Of a DNA stretch of 64,000 bases, positions 1 to 12,418 are shown piece after piece. Positions within the stretch are counted from its first letter, which is position 1, and every line of letters begins with the position of its first letter. The stretch is from Coprinus comatus (Eukaryota; Basidiomycota; Agaricomycetes; Agaricales; Agaricaceae), in assembly GCA_034638255.1 (NCBI GenBank), contig JAWPGT010000066.1, positions 1 to 64,000 on the forward strand, written 5' to 3'. The translations under genes were made by a program, and so were the position numbers. The notes under the pieces are model-generated. The model made no database searches, was not told the DNA's origin, and saw only the letters and a program-made list of their open reading frames with translations.

Positions 1-58
1 CCCCCTAACCCCCCCCCTAACCCCCCCCCTAACCCCCTAACCCCCCTAACCCCCCTAA
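1..58. repeat. Telomere, C-rich strand
   Basis: Six head-to-tail units of the form C(n)TAA, with n = 5, 9, 9, 5, 6, 6, at the very first base. Read on the other strand this is TTAG(5-9), a fungal telomere of the TTAGGG class with long, variable G runs. It marks the window start as a physical chromosome end. Some variation in run length could be sequencing error in C homopolymers. Confidence 0.95.
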
Positions 59-3000
59 AATAAGTGTAATACCATATTTGAGCATGGGTAGCAATATGAT
101 ATGGTAGGCATGGACTTTATAACTGGCGTCGTGTACGTCAGTCCGGTAATCAGCCCATTGATTACTGGGAGACCTGGGAATTCATCTCAATGGAACAGAC
201 GGACGTCTTAGGTGACGGACCACCTCTTCGGAACTTAACTGCTGAATTTAGTAAGCAGCCTATCTATAGTCGTGAAAAATAGTCAGCTAATGAATCCTTG
301 AAAGTGCATGCCCATTTATGATCTCTTACTGAGGGCATAATCCAGCTAGGAACTTTTGCGGTACGTACTTACAATACACGTGTGTCTCAGGCATACTAAC
401 CGTATGTCTCCCCTAACCCCGAACCCAAACCGGTAACTGTGTGGTGCATTTACCGGCGGCCGGGGGAGGTCACCTGACAGGTCCCATCACGTGACTAACT
501 TTCTATTGTAAGTACCCGCCTTTTCATGTCAAGTTGAAAAGATAACTAATTTGAGTTTGCATACAGTATAACAGCTTATGTCATGTAATGTTTCCCACGG
601 TTGATCGTGGTTTTGGCTTAGGTAATATATTGTATATAATAAAAGTATTAGTCATCCTTTTATTATTTATTTTGTAGTCAGATCCCATCTCCGACCAATA
701 TTTCAAACTCCCCTTAAATTAGTTATAAATAGTACTGAGTATTAATTAGGTGTAGATCATGTAAGTAGTTCACACGTTCCTAGATTTAGTTGTCTCAGAC
801 AATGTCCTTTGGTATAATAAATCAATACCATTGGCTGGATTAGGTAAGATGATTGATAACCAAAGGTGCCTGATGAGCCTTATAAAGGCGAAACAGGGAG
901 TTGCAGAGGTTTCCTCTGCACTTGTTGCACCCTCGGTTCGCTTCGCTCACCTCGGTTGCAAGTTAGGTTTTCCTAACCCCCAAGGTATGAAAGGTTTTGT
1001 ACAATGCCGGCATGTATGTATGTCATATCAATAATATATTGTTCACGATGATACCAGCACTAGTCGATCATTATCTTCAATATCAACTATGTGTATTCAA
1101 CTAGGTTTTATCTCAAATATGTACGCACATCTCAATGTGTAGACCTGCGCCGTTCTTGAGCTCAATGGATGTTGTTGTGTCATTCATATCATGTAAAATC
1201 AGTAACGGATCCTACCCATGTGACTCGCGCCGTTCTGACAGTAACAAATGCCATTGCTGCTGTCAGGAAATCCACGCGGGTCGGGGTGGGATGACTCGTG
1301 TGTTATCTTGGTGGTACATATGGATCGTCTTGATTTCTGCCTGGGACCTGTGTGGGCTCTTGTAAACAGGGGTTAACAGCCAATCGCTAGAAAAGGGGTC
1401 TTTTTGATGGTTTGTTGGCTATAATCCCTTGTTTAACCCACATTTTGGATGAAAAGTGCCGTCTAACCATGGTCTAACCCTACGCAAGTTGTAAAAAGGT
1501 AGGTAGAATAAAGAATTCGGTTCAGTTGAAGAGGCCAATCTACTTTATGTCGTGCTAGACATTGGTTCACTATGTTAGCTAGTGTTTTTCGTTGGTTGCC
1601 GGTCGTCATTCTGAATGACCAGACTTATGTTTGAGATATATAAACACACCTGAATGGTATAAACTACATTTACGATATCAATAACTATGATTGTAATGAT
1701 GAATTTGCAATGTAGCCGGATTTATCGTTGGGCTCAGATTTATCGTTGGAAATTCAGATGGTGTAGACAATGGATTGGGGGTGGGTGCAAGTAATACTTA
1801 ACATGTGGAAGATTCGCAACCAGCAAGAGATGTCCTGTCTCTTTTGCACATGTACTTTAGTTTTGAATTACCAGCGACAACGACGTACCCTGTTTATAGC
1901 AATCAGATGGAGATAAATTGGAGTTCGCCTGTGTTCTCGCCATCAACAAAGTACTGAAGATGGGAAATTGGTTTTTCAATATGCCATATGCGAGTAAGTG
2001 TGTGGATTTCGTGCGAAACTTCTGGGCCAAGGATGGTACAATGCCTTTGAATGATAGTTGGGACTTGAGACGAGGAAGCCCTTTGAGATTTTTATGGTAG
2101 TTAAGTATTATTCAAAGAACGTGGGACAAAGATGGTATGAGGTAGTATAAGTTTGATTTGGGAGATATTGCTGAAGCATACTATTATATCAGGACTGATG
2201 TTCATTGTTTGTATTGGACTATACATCAAACTATATGGTGTATATGTTGCGTCCTTAAGTCCGCAATGTGCGACCCATAAGTTATGAAGTAATATATGCA
2301 TATGTGCGTGTGTACATCTCTATGATTTATGTTTGTTCCATTGTGCGACCTAGGACGCATATCTTCATTGTTAATATAAGTTGCATACAAAATCATGGAA
2401 CATGCGACCTAGAACGCATAGTGAGTAAGTGAAGGACCATCAACTGCGTCCCGAGAATGTAAATTGCGTCCTAGAACGCAGTATAGGTAGACAAAACTTG
2501 AAGATACTAGGTCTTATTTGGCAATTGTGTATGCGTGTGAGATGTGTTCATACTGAAGCACAGAACGTGCGACCTAGAATGCATAGCCAGTAAGCAAAGG
2601 ACTGTTAACTGCGTCCCAAGAATGTAAATTGCGTCCTAGAACGCAGTATAAGTAGACAAAACTAGATGATACTAGGTCTTATATGACAATTGCATATGCG
2701 TGTGAGATGCGTTTTATTTCCAAGTATGCCCCATACTTGGAATAGCATATAGTTAGAATCGATGACTACGACAATGAATTTCCTGTGATGAGGTTTCGGA
2801 GAGGATCCTGTAGTACAAGTTTTACTTACAACAGCTTCTTTTGTATATCAACCTCATGCTTTATAATTCAGAAATGTACAACGACTGTTTACCTTCTTAA
2901 TTTTCTAAAAATAATATCATGAGAGACTACAATTTTCGTATTTCTAACATGAAAAAGGGTTGCCACATAAGATTTCCGAATATAGCCTAACAACGACTGT

Positions 3001-3447
3001 TTTCCAAGTGTGGCCACACTTGTGAGAGAATTGTGTTAGAAATCCTCTGCATGACTTCTCACTGGGCATCAAGACTCGTGTGACTCGACTAACGTTTCGT
3101 TACTCGAATGTCACACAAGCCTCGAGGTCTCAGAAAGTCAAGACTACTACCAATATACCATTATGTTTAACCCTAGTACACTAAATACGATGTAACGGTA
3201 CAGTAATATATATAACTTATTTGAAGACTGGGGATCAACAAGTTGTTTAATATATATCAACGAACCACTCGATATCATGTTGTTTGAGATCATTACCAGA
3301 ATGTATTGTCCTCTTTCTGAGAGAAAAACAAGATGTTCCTACCAACAAAGTGTTGACATCAGATGACATTCAACCAAGGACACGTTGATGTCAAAATAGT
3401 GAATGTCATTGATCTCGGCTGTGGTCTCATTTTGACCTCAGATCGGA
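59..3447. other. Subtelomeric gene-free region
   Basis: No open frame here resembles a protein; the longest are under 80 codons with no splice partners. It contains a short interstitial telomere-like stretch (CCCCTAACCCCGAACCC near 411), a GC-rich patch near 925-985 resembling the dispersed repeat at 34.7/35.5 kb, and the 165-bp-period repeat listed separately. No telomere-linked helicase gene was recognised. Confidence 0.6.
2401..2709. repeat. Subtelomeric direct repeat, two copies, period 165 bp
   Basis: Copy 1 spans 2401-2544 and copy 2 spans 2566-2709. They align at an offset of exactly 165 bases from start to end without a length change, with scattered substitutions. Each copy contains GCGACCTAGAA-GCATA, AACTGCGTCCC and GCGTCCTAGAACGCAGTATA in order. 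A partial relative with GCGACCTAGGACGCATA lies near 2345. The internal motif TGCGTCCTAGAACGCA is close to palindromic. Confidence 0.85.
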
Positions 3448-3564
3448 ATGGTGGTGTATGTATCTTTTTTTTTTTTTTTTGACGAAACATTTGTCTCTGT
3501 TTGGTCCGGCATGCGTTCCCAGCAGAGTCCAGCCCGATTCATTATAACCAACCACTGGACCACC

Positions 3565-4780
3565 ATGTCGCAACCCAGCACCGTCGTAACCAAAAAACGC
3601 AAGAAGAATATCTCTTTATCCAGTCAGAACGTTCTGGAACAATCTATTGTGCAACTTCACCAAATGATCAAGTCATTACAAGACTCGTCTTCGGTTGATG
3701 ACTTGGAGGAGAATATACCAAATATCCTAGATTCTCAAACACTGCAACAACTTGAGGAAATTGCTGCCACGATGCAATCTAAGCTGACTGGGCATCCTGT
3801 GCGTCACCTTTATCATTGCTTCCAAGTAGTTGCTCATTCACACTCAGAGTTTAGGTTTCTGCAGCTTGACGCTCGAAAGTTTAGGACTGATTGGTATCGA
3901 GCACGAATCAACTCGTCTCATCCTCAAGAAAACTTGTATCCCTACTCGAACTGCTATGTCCGCTGCGAAAGGGGAAAACGAGCTCTGGACGTCTGAGCTT
4001 TTGTATCGTCACATCAATATGTTGAAGGGATTCGTCGGGAAAGTGGGTCCTTTAGAATGACATGATTCACCTGGCAGCCAATTTATCGTTTCTTAGAATG
4101 AAGCTGGCTCTCGAATGTGGATAAATGCATTCTTCTATCGGGTCAAGGCCATGTTACAAGACCCGGATCAATCTGTGATACTGAGTCTCCAGCAGCACGT
4201 TGATGTTGTTGTCAATTCTTCGATCAATCTGTGTGGATTTGTGGATTATGCTGTTCTAAAAGCTGAGAATGATGTCGCAGGTGAGCATTAAAGACTTTGG
4301 GCTACCTCGCCATCCATTTACCTGAGAATATATCCTTAGAATTCTTCTTGGATTTTCCAAAGCTGGGGCTGAAGGACAACGAAAATCTTGCCCTTTTCAT
4401 TACCGAAGCTAAAAGAAATGACGTTGATCTTGAGCAGTATCTTCCTCAAGCTGTAGGCGAGATGTATGCTTGTGCAAAAGTCCGCAAGTGAGTGGCCGCT
4501 CAATTATATGTAAAAACAATGAAGAGAGTGGTGGTCGCTTTTTGTACTCACGCCGCGTCACGCTCACCGCTGATATAACAGGCGAGATTTCCAAAGACCG
4601 CTGCGACGTGATGGCTGGCATACTGGCACATTGGGTAAGTTTTGGCTGAATTTTGCCTCGTTTTGTAAAGATATTCATGCAATTGTGCCATAGGTTGAAC
4701 ACAGTGATCAGGATCTTGATGATGACGACTGGTTTGAACTGTCTAAGCCCTCTCGGACCTGGTTGGGACTGAGTGTATGA
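3565..4780 (+). pseudogene. Basidiomycete-specific protein with PD-(D/E)XK-like E-A-K motif, probably broken
   Basis: Start chosen at ATG 3565 (context CACCATG). Readable blocks run in order: a coiled N-terminus; ENELWTSELLYRHI; WINAFFYRVKAML; CGFVDYAVL; LFITEAK followed by LPQAVGEMYACAK; DVMAGILAHW; and an acidic DLDDDDWFEL before the stop at 4780. This order matches an uncharacterised family that I recall from many Agaricomycetes. The Asp of GFVDY plus the later E-A-K resemble a PD-(D/E)XK nuclease core; that is inference. Clear introns lie at 4043-4096 and 4635-4693. The frame changes near 3972 (in a GGGG run) and near 4288 (CATTAAAG) without a workable intron, and near 4488 only a 41-nt intron would rescue it. 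The usual block after ACAK, with a TNG-type motif, is missing. Probably a pseudogene; sequencing error is the alternative. Confidence 0.6.
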
Positions 4781-5763
4781 TTGTTTGATGGAGGTCCGTC
4801 TACACTATCTTCGACACCGTTGTCCGGATCATTTCTGTGTGCTCACCGGTATTGATGTATGCCATAGTCCTCGTTGTAATTAACTCATTTCCTAACGCTT
4901 GAGTAATTATGAGCAACATAACATTCCCACAGAAGATGAAATGTTGTTACGACTGATGTTTAGGACATTGTAGATTGGTAAGAGGCATGTTGAAGGAAGG
5001 ACAAACATCATATGGTGATATTTACACTTCACTTGACCTTATCAACAAGGCTCCTATTGAATGTACTATACTATTATGAGATTTAACTCACTGCAATGTT
5101 TCAAGTGGTTGTTATTAGCATATTATTGAACACTATCCATTACTTTGAATACGATGAACAACCTCACGTCCTCATATCGTGCATGATTCATTTACCTGTC
5201 GTTAACGAGAGGGAAATGAAAGTCAATATCAAGTGGCCCGAGTACTATTGCATCATTGGGTACATCCGCCATGTTGTCATTTTTGTATGAGGGAGGACTC
5301 GGGAGAGTTCAAGTTCCACAATCATTCTCATGAAGTTTTGATGGAGCAAGTGATGGTGAAATCACAGTGGAAGATTGCAGTATCACAACTGGACATTGAT
5401 ACGAGATATTTTATGAACACTACGAGCATGAACTCTAAACATGGACATTGAAGAGTATTTCCTGTATATATCAAAACTAAGAATACAAGCGTGAGCATGG
5501 CTCTTCTCAATACCAGAGAAACACTCATACCTTGGAAGGAGTTCACGGTTCTTACCCAACAATCCATCTATCACTACTCATTTCCCTTTTTCCAACATTC
5601 AGACACTTCGTACTCATTCCATGTGGTAAGCAGGCTTTTTCCCTTTGTCTCATTCTCTTTCAACTTGTCATATTCTCTTAACCAGTTAAATATCAAATCA
5701 TATAGGAGTATGCGTAGCACTGGATATTTTAAAGGACATCATCCAACTGAAATATTTGAAAAT
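4781..5763. other. Intergenic, no recognised gene
   Basis: Only short overlapping frames with no recognisable domain. It separates the convergent ends of the E-A-K family gene and the F-box gene. Confidence 0.5.
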
Positions 5764-7382
5764 CTACTCTGAAAACACATTAAAATTGGTTGAAACCGTA
5801 TCTTTAATAATAAATGTTTTATTTTTCTGGTTATCACGCGACTCTTCCAGGACCAATATCATGCGACCAACCTCTTCCCCCATATACATCCGTGCAAGAG
5901 ATTTAAATCCTAACTCATCTTTAGAAAAACGTTTAGTTTGAAAAGGAACTTGGCTTTCGTCATCCCCCCACGAATATTTGATCAAACCTGCTTTATCGTC
6001 ATTTGTCACCACAAGAGAAGACTTGAAGCCAAGTACAATACGTTTAGGCTCATCAACCTTGTAATCGCCCAGCTTGGTGAGAGTAGAATGGCGAGGATTA
6101 TCGTGAGGTATGCTGATGCCTTGGTAACTCCAACCATTAAACATTACTATATGGGTAGTGTGGGGTAGGGAGAAGGGAAGAGAGAGCCCAAGGATGGTGC
6201 CGGGGATAATGATATCAATTGTGTGAAGTACGTTCATTGTTGGAGGGATGTCCAAACCATCATTGCAAATGATCTCGTAGATCATCAAGGTATTTTCACT
6301 AGTCACAACAACATGATATGTGGATATGAAAACCATGTACTACAAGCTGCAATGATGTGACTTGGATTCCGAACAGATTGATGCCACTCACACTTATCCA
6401 AGTCCCCACAGAACGTGCAATAGACACTATTGGTTTCGCTCATTATCAGGTTCATCATCGATGTAACGAAATAATCGCAGAAAGCAAGCATCCAAAGTCT
6501 AACTTGTATATTCTTCAATATAAAATTTGTCATTTGCAAATGGCGAACGCCTAAAGCCGTTCTCGCAGGTATACAGATTCCCTCACACGTCTTGCTTGAA
6601 ACATTGCTTCCATGCCATGGCCAATGAGATCAACTTGAAAGATCATGTTGGGTGATGGAGCAGTGGTTTCTATTTGGTGTGTGTCCATGGTCAATATTGT
6701 TACCAGAATGAGAGGAACGTGAGTCATACCTGTGATGACGAAACGGAAGGATAAATGAGGTTTTTTGGTATCAATCCAATATGTGTACATTCGAAATGGA
6801 CTCCTTTGCTCTATATTAATGAGGTCCTGGTGGATATGATCTGGAGAATCAAGGTCGTAATAACACACGAGGCCACCGTCAACGGCCATTAAGAGCCAAC
6901 GGCCGCCAGGCAACAAATAACACGTATTAATCTCTTTGTGCTTGAAAGTTAACTTGTAACCGGACGGAAAATCCAGGTTTTCCATGTCATTCCATAATTT
7001 GAGTGCTCGAAGTCGCCTTAGAGACCATGCCTTCAGCTCCTCCATTGAATAATTTTGTAATTCTCCCTCTATCCTAGATCCAGTTATTACTTCTATTTCG
7101 TGTACAATCATACACCAAAGTGGACGAGAATCTACGGAATGTGATAGATACTTGCATGTCTGCAAGGGTTGTGTTCTCAGACAATATATGGAATGAACTG
7201 ACAGTGGGACGTACAGTTCGAAGGGAGAGTAAAGTACTGATATCGAGCTGCCCGAATATTTTGTGGAGTATTTCAAGTGGCAGGTTTTCAAGAGTAGTGG
7301 TTTGTGTTTTAGGTATCTGTTTTTTTAAATGTTGGTGCGGGGATTGACATAGTGCGCAAAGGAATAGAAAGGACTTGTTCAA
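5764..7382 (-). CDS. F-box protein (basidiomycete type)
   Basis: Likely substrate adaptor of an SCF ubiquitin ligase. The first recognisable exon carries a classic F-box core, LENLPLEILHKIFGQLD, then STLLSLRT. A 55-nt intron (7214-7160, GTACGT...TTGCAG) joins it to CKYLSHSVDSRPLW, the usual continuation, followed by a Leu/Trp-rich region and a C-terminal domain (for example LLPGGRWLLMAVDGGLVCYY) like the beta-rich repeats behind the F-box in many basidiomycete paralogues. The last exon begins at 6339 after a TAG acceptor and ends at the 5764 stop. The part between about 6735 and 6340 needs further introns that I could not place with certainty. No ATG is in frame in the first exon, so either a short upstream exon exists or the start is lost; the 7382 limit is the open-frame limit only. 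Confidence 0.7.
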
Positions 7383-7870
7383 TCTGTTAGCACTTGCATG
7401 AATGTGTGAACATCACAATACGTCTTGTGAACGAGCCATTACATGTCACATGACCCACCAAAGTTCGATCCAAGAATCCAAAGGGAATGCTCGGCCAATA
7501 AATAAAGACAGAAAAACCCAATGAACGGATGTATAAATTCAGCAAGTATATACCTACAAAGTGCTCATCTTAAAGAAAACACGAAAAAAAGAACCAGAAA
7601 CAGTTTCAAGAATAACGATATTCACAAAAACAAATGAAAAAAGTCAAAAAAGGCAAGGGGTAATGTAATATAATGTATAACGAGAGAACAAAAAAAATGA
7701 TGCAACAGAAACTAGAAACAAGAGAATCAGAGAAGAGAGGGGTAACATATGACATAACTCATAGCTCATAGTAAGAAAAAGAAAAAGAAAAAACCAATCA
7801 CATCACATAGGTAACATCATAAAACCTCCCCAATCCCAACCAAAAGAAAAGTAATAAAGATAAAAATCTT
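7383..7870. other. Intergenic and probable 3' untranslated region
   Basis: A-rich DNA (on the plus strand) directly after the BOI-like stop at 7871, fitting a 3' untranslated region on the minus strand. The 5' end of the F-box gene lies in 7383-7480. No further gene seen. Confidence 0.5.
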
Positions 7871-10800
7871 CTACGCCCAACTAGAAGGAGCAATAAACGC
7901 TCCAGCACCAACCACACTTTTCCCACCAGCACCAAGACTCCCACTCGAACTCAAACTAATAACCAACTGTTTTCTCCTCTCCTCCCAATTCCTCAAAGCT
8001 CTCAATAACTGTAAAATCTTCTCTCTCTTCCCAAGTTTCACATCATTAATACTCACACTTCCCATCTTAACATCATTATCCAACAAATAATCAAACAACC
8101 TAAACAACCCATCCAATTTATCATCATATTCATCTTTCGGAAACGCTGAATCAGGTACGGGAGGTGATGAAGGTACACCTTTTATACTTTCCGCCAAACG
8201 AAGTAAAGCAAGTCCGTTATACAGTGGTCCCGATGAACTTGAGATTTGGAGAGATGAAGGTAAATGAGTATTCGCCCATTCGATTAAGGCTTCTTCGTTG
8301 GAATTATTGCTGATGTTATTCATGTAACGTGAAGATCGAACCGAATCCGAACGTCTCATTTCACGCGAGGGCCTTGGAGGTGCAGCAGAAGTCATGGCAG
8401 TTTTTGCAACTTTGGGTGTCGATGGGATATCATCACCGAATTCTATTAAAAAATATAAGAGTGTTAAAATGCGTATGAAACAAAGTACTAACCATCAGAA
8501 GCAGGAAGTGTCAAACCAATTGACAAGACCTGCGCATCTCGAGTCGATAACTGGTTCGTATCTTCTCTCATATACGATCTTTGAGTAGCAGCACGAGCAC
8601 TAGGAGAAGGCGGCCTTGGAGCAGGATTCATAGCTTGAGCAACAGTTAAAGGTATCGTTGGGATATTACACGACGAAACCACGGGTCCTAATTGTGTATA
8701 TTTGATTAATATTCAAAACATAGAAAAATATAAACGCACTCGAGTAATCTCGATCAATAGTCGCTTTCATAATGGCCTTCATCCAATCTCTAACAACACC
8801 CTTCTCATCCGAACTAAAGTAATGAGTTTTGTCATTATCATGATCAATTCTGAACCCATATCGTCCAGGGTCCAAATTCTCATCTACAGAGACTTTATAC
8901 CCAACAATGTGGATATAACCTTTGATTTTCGTTTCCTATTACGTTTTCGTTAGAAACTAAAACGAATTGAAAAAAAGAAAACCCACCGATTTACTATCAC
9001 TCCGCAAACAATACATATGCGGACCTTTGAGTACGAAATACCGATTTTTCCAACTATTATACCTATCACCTCTCTTCCTCATCCAACCCGAATGATCTGG
9101 AACGCCAATTTGAGCAAGAATACTCTTCCCAGGTTTAAACTTTTGTCCATCGACACCAGTTTTCTCTGCGTCTGCTGGAGTAGACGATTTCTTGGCGGTA
9201 GCAGCAGCGATAGTAGTTGAAGGAACGGTGGGCTAGTTGCGGTGGTACGTTTACGCAATAAAGCAGGATCTCTAACGGAATCCTTATTTGCCTTATTTTT
9301 GTCCAGTTTTGGTGAGGCTTCCTCGATCGTAGGTGTGGTTTTCGAAGAATTAGTGGGCGTAGAAGAACGTGGTTGATTTGAGGAAGATTTTCTGACAGTT
9401 CCCGAATGTAATCTGCTGAACATGGATGTTTTCTCGTATATAGTCGCATCATCGGCACTAAGAAGTAAACATCATCAGCACTATTCTAACACCAGAAAAA
9501 AAATACTCATACCTTGGAGGGGGTTTACGATTCTTACCCAACGATCCACCAAAGGTACCACCAAAAATACTTAATCTATCACCTCCCTTACCAGCATCCA
9601 GACTCTTCTTGCTCTTTCCATGTCGTAAACTTGAAGTGCTATTGGAATCTTTATCCTTCTCCTTCTCCTTCTTATCCTCCTTCTTATCCTCCTTCTCAGA
9701 GTCCTTAGAGGTAGGTGACGCAACAGGTGACATGTCCTTCGAAAGTCTAAACGACGAACCAGTCGAATCTTGAGACTTTCCAAATAATTTCCTCCTCATA
9801 CTCTTAGGAGCAACATCGCCATCGCTCATATGACCCCTATCCTCATCTTCTTGAATGAGTCTAGGTTGTAAGGCGGTTAATGCATCCAACGTGGCAGAAA
9901 CCTTTAGAGCACCATCGGAAGGCGATAAAGAGAGTTGAGTAGGTCTAGGCTTCTGCTTAACACGTTAGTCAACCCTAGAAAGATTAGATAGAAGACAGAA
10001 AAAACATACCAAGAAGCCTCCGTTCGCAATACCTAAACCAACTGCACTTCCATTCCCGTTTATACTTCCGTTAGCCTGTTCATTTATATCTGCTAATGGA
10101 CTCTCTACTAGCGCGGGGGTGAAACCACCAGCAGAACCAGGCTGCATGATGGCATTGGGTACGTTTCCATTTCCGTTAGGATAGACAAATACATTATTAC
10201 CACCTGGGAAGCCCAAAGGACTTGCCAAAGAGCTTTGTATGCTCTGAGAGTACGTGTGGTGAAGATTGCTTCCAGGGAACGAATGATGTGAATGAGACTG
10301 AGACTGAGTTCTTGAGTGTACTTGTGAGAGCGGAGTGATGGGAGTATGAGCAGCCTTTGGAGATGGCTCTGGATGGTCAGAGTAGGAGACTGAGGGAGGA
10401 CGACGGAGGTCTGCGATAGCGTTTGCGATTCTGACACGTTTACCAAAGGCCATGATGCCGATTTCAGTTTTGAGAAGGGTTGCATCGAGCTCGAGGAGGA
10501 CGTCTCCGGTGATTTCTTGTTCTGTGAGGAAGATGAGCAATGAATAGAGAAAAAAGAATAGAAATCTTACCAGTAAACTTGTCGCACACATCCTGATCGA
10601 AACCCTTACTCTTGAGCCATTCGACGACGTCTTCGAGGGTCCATTCCGAGGGATGCGCTCCCTTCTTCCTTTCAACAGATGTGGGAGCAGAGGTAGCGGC
10701 CATAGTGGCGACAGAAGAGGTAGAGGGAGTGGTAATGGGAGGTGAGACTATAGCAGGGAATGAGGTTACACTTGTGGTGGTAGATGCGGTTGTGGTCGGT

Positions 10801-11975
10801 GGTTCGACGGGTTGAAGAGGGGGAGATACGTCTGCGGTGACGACTGGTGGTGGTGGGGGCGAAGGAGACTTTGGGGGTAGATCTGAAGCTGGGACTGAAA
10901 TTGGAGAAGAAGAGGGAGTACCTTTTGGAGGAGCAATACTGCTATGCTTCGAAGACTGTAGAACATTGAAGGTTGTGGGAGAAGATGGAGATTGAGGAGA
11001 TGGAGAGGGAGACCTCGTGTGTTGTGTGAGTTGCAAGGGTCCATTGTCAGCCTCGTTTTCGTGTTGAATGTGAGGAAAGGTGGCCCTGGTTGCAGTTGGA
11101 ACGTCGTCCTTGTCTGTGTCGGACGTAATTGTCGGCAAGGGACTCGCAGCAATCGTTGTTGGCACACTGGGTGCCTCTGCCTCCTCCTCGTCCTCCTCTG
11201 GGATGCCCTGGAAGACTGAGCGGGAGGTAAAGTTCTCCTGTTCAACCTCGTCGTCGTCGCTCTCGTCGCTGAGCTCTACCTCGATAGGAGGTGCAGTCCG
11301 TCGTTCACCGCTTATACCCAAACCTCCCATCATAGCGTCCAACTTCTCAGCCTCCTCGACCGCTCTCCTCGCCTTTTCTGCCAGCTTCATCCTGGCTCCC
11401 TTGTGCCACCCTTCGAGGTCGTCTCCACCATCAGTTCCGTCCATGTCGCTTAAATCAAAATCGGTATCTGTGTCTCTGTCATCGCGTGTGCTGGCAAAGC
11501 TGAAACTGCGTCCACCGTCATTGTCGCCGTTGTCTCTTCCGAGTTGTTCGATAGCCTGCTGAACATCGGTCAGTGTGGCCTCCATCACCCCATGTTCTTC
11601 GGCAAAGTCATGGTTCCCATTCAAAAAACTGGCAAGTCCTTGTTTGGGGATGGGTGCAATGATATTCGAGTCTACTTCTGGGCGAGCATTACCTGACTCT
11701 GGTCCTTCTTGAGACGAGTTGGGTACCGGCACAGCGGGTGGGGCAGCTGGGGTGGTGTAGCTCACTGGGAAAAGGCCAATCCTTCCTGCTAAATTACGAC
11801 CCTACACTCCCCTCAGCACTCGTCAGTAACACCCAGTCTACAAACTCACCTGCCACCACCCATCCCCGTACATGTCATCCCTCTCAACAATCTCAATTCG
11901 GTCTCCGGCAGAGAACGACACTTCGTCTTCATTTTCGGGTAAAAAGTCGTGAAGCGCATACACGTATTCCGGCAT
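7871..11975 (-). CDS. BOI1/BOI2-like polarity scaffold: SH3-SAM-PH with C-terminal calponin-like domain
   Basis: Relatives of yeast Boi1/Boi2 act at sites of polarised growth with Cdc42 and the exocyst. Exon 1 (11975-11850) starts MPEYVYALHDF and holds most of an SH3 domain (ALHDF, GDGWW). After a 48-nt intron exon 2 (11801-10571) resumes GRNLAGRIGLFPVSY, completing it. A long acidic, Pro/Ser-rich linker follows, then a SAM domain (PSEWTLEDVVEWLKSKGF...) split by an intron into EQEITGDVLLELD. Later exons give a PH domain (SGWMRKRGDRYNSWKNRYFVL, then DWMKAIMKATIDRDY). The last exon encodes a calponin-homology-like segment (EEALIEWANTHLP, YNGLALLRLAESI, GLFRLFDYLLDNDVKMGS) ending at 7871. About eight introns; one, ending near 9233, is only about 44 nt. 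All junctions keep frame, so the gene looks intact. About 1,100 residues. Confidence 0.88.
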
Positions 11976-12418
11976 CGCTTGAAACAAGAGTGGAGAACGT
12001 CGTGCTCGCTGTGGGAAACAACGACGGCAGTGGGGAAAGGGGATGATATGGAACCACGCAGGTATCAGACCACGTGCTGACAAAACATGTGAATCTCATC
12101 ATTCATCTCACATCATCTCTCAATATATCTTTATCACTACCCACAAACGTTGGTCATTACCGCTCTCGTACTCTCCGTCATGTTATCGTGTTAATTACTT
12201 TGAAACAATTCATTGTACTATCTTAATTCAATATATGAGCACGACTTAAGTATCGTTCGAAAGTCATAATCCCGCTGATAGAAAATTCATATCATCCAAA
12301 CGAAAATGAATCAATAATACAAGTAAATCATTTCAAAAAAGAAACTTCCCGACTATATCCTACAAACGCACAATATATCAATATTCTTCACAATACCCAT
12401 CAACCTTCTCTACGCCTT

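Noticed and set aside
11080..11562. 160-codon plus frame opposite the BOI-like gene
   Set aside because: Antisense shadow of a Ser/Pro/acidic low-complexity linker.
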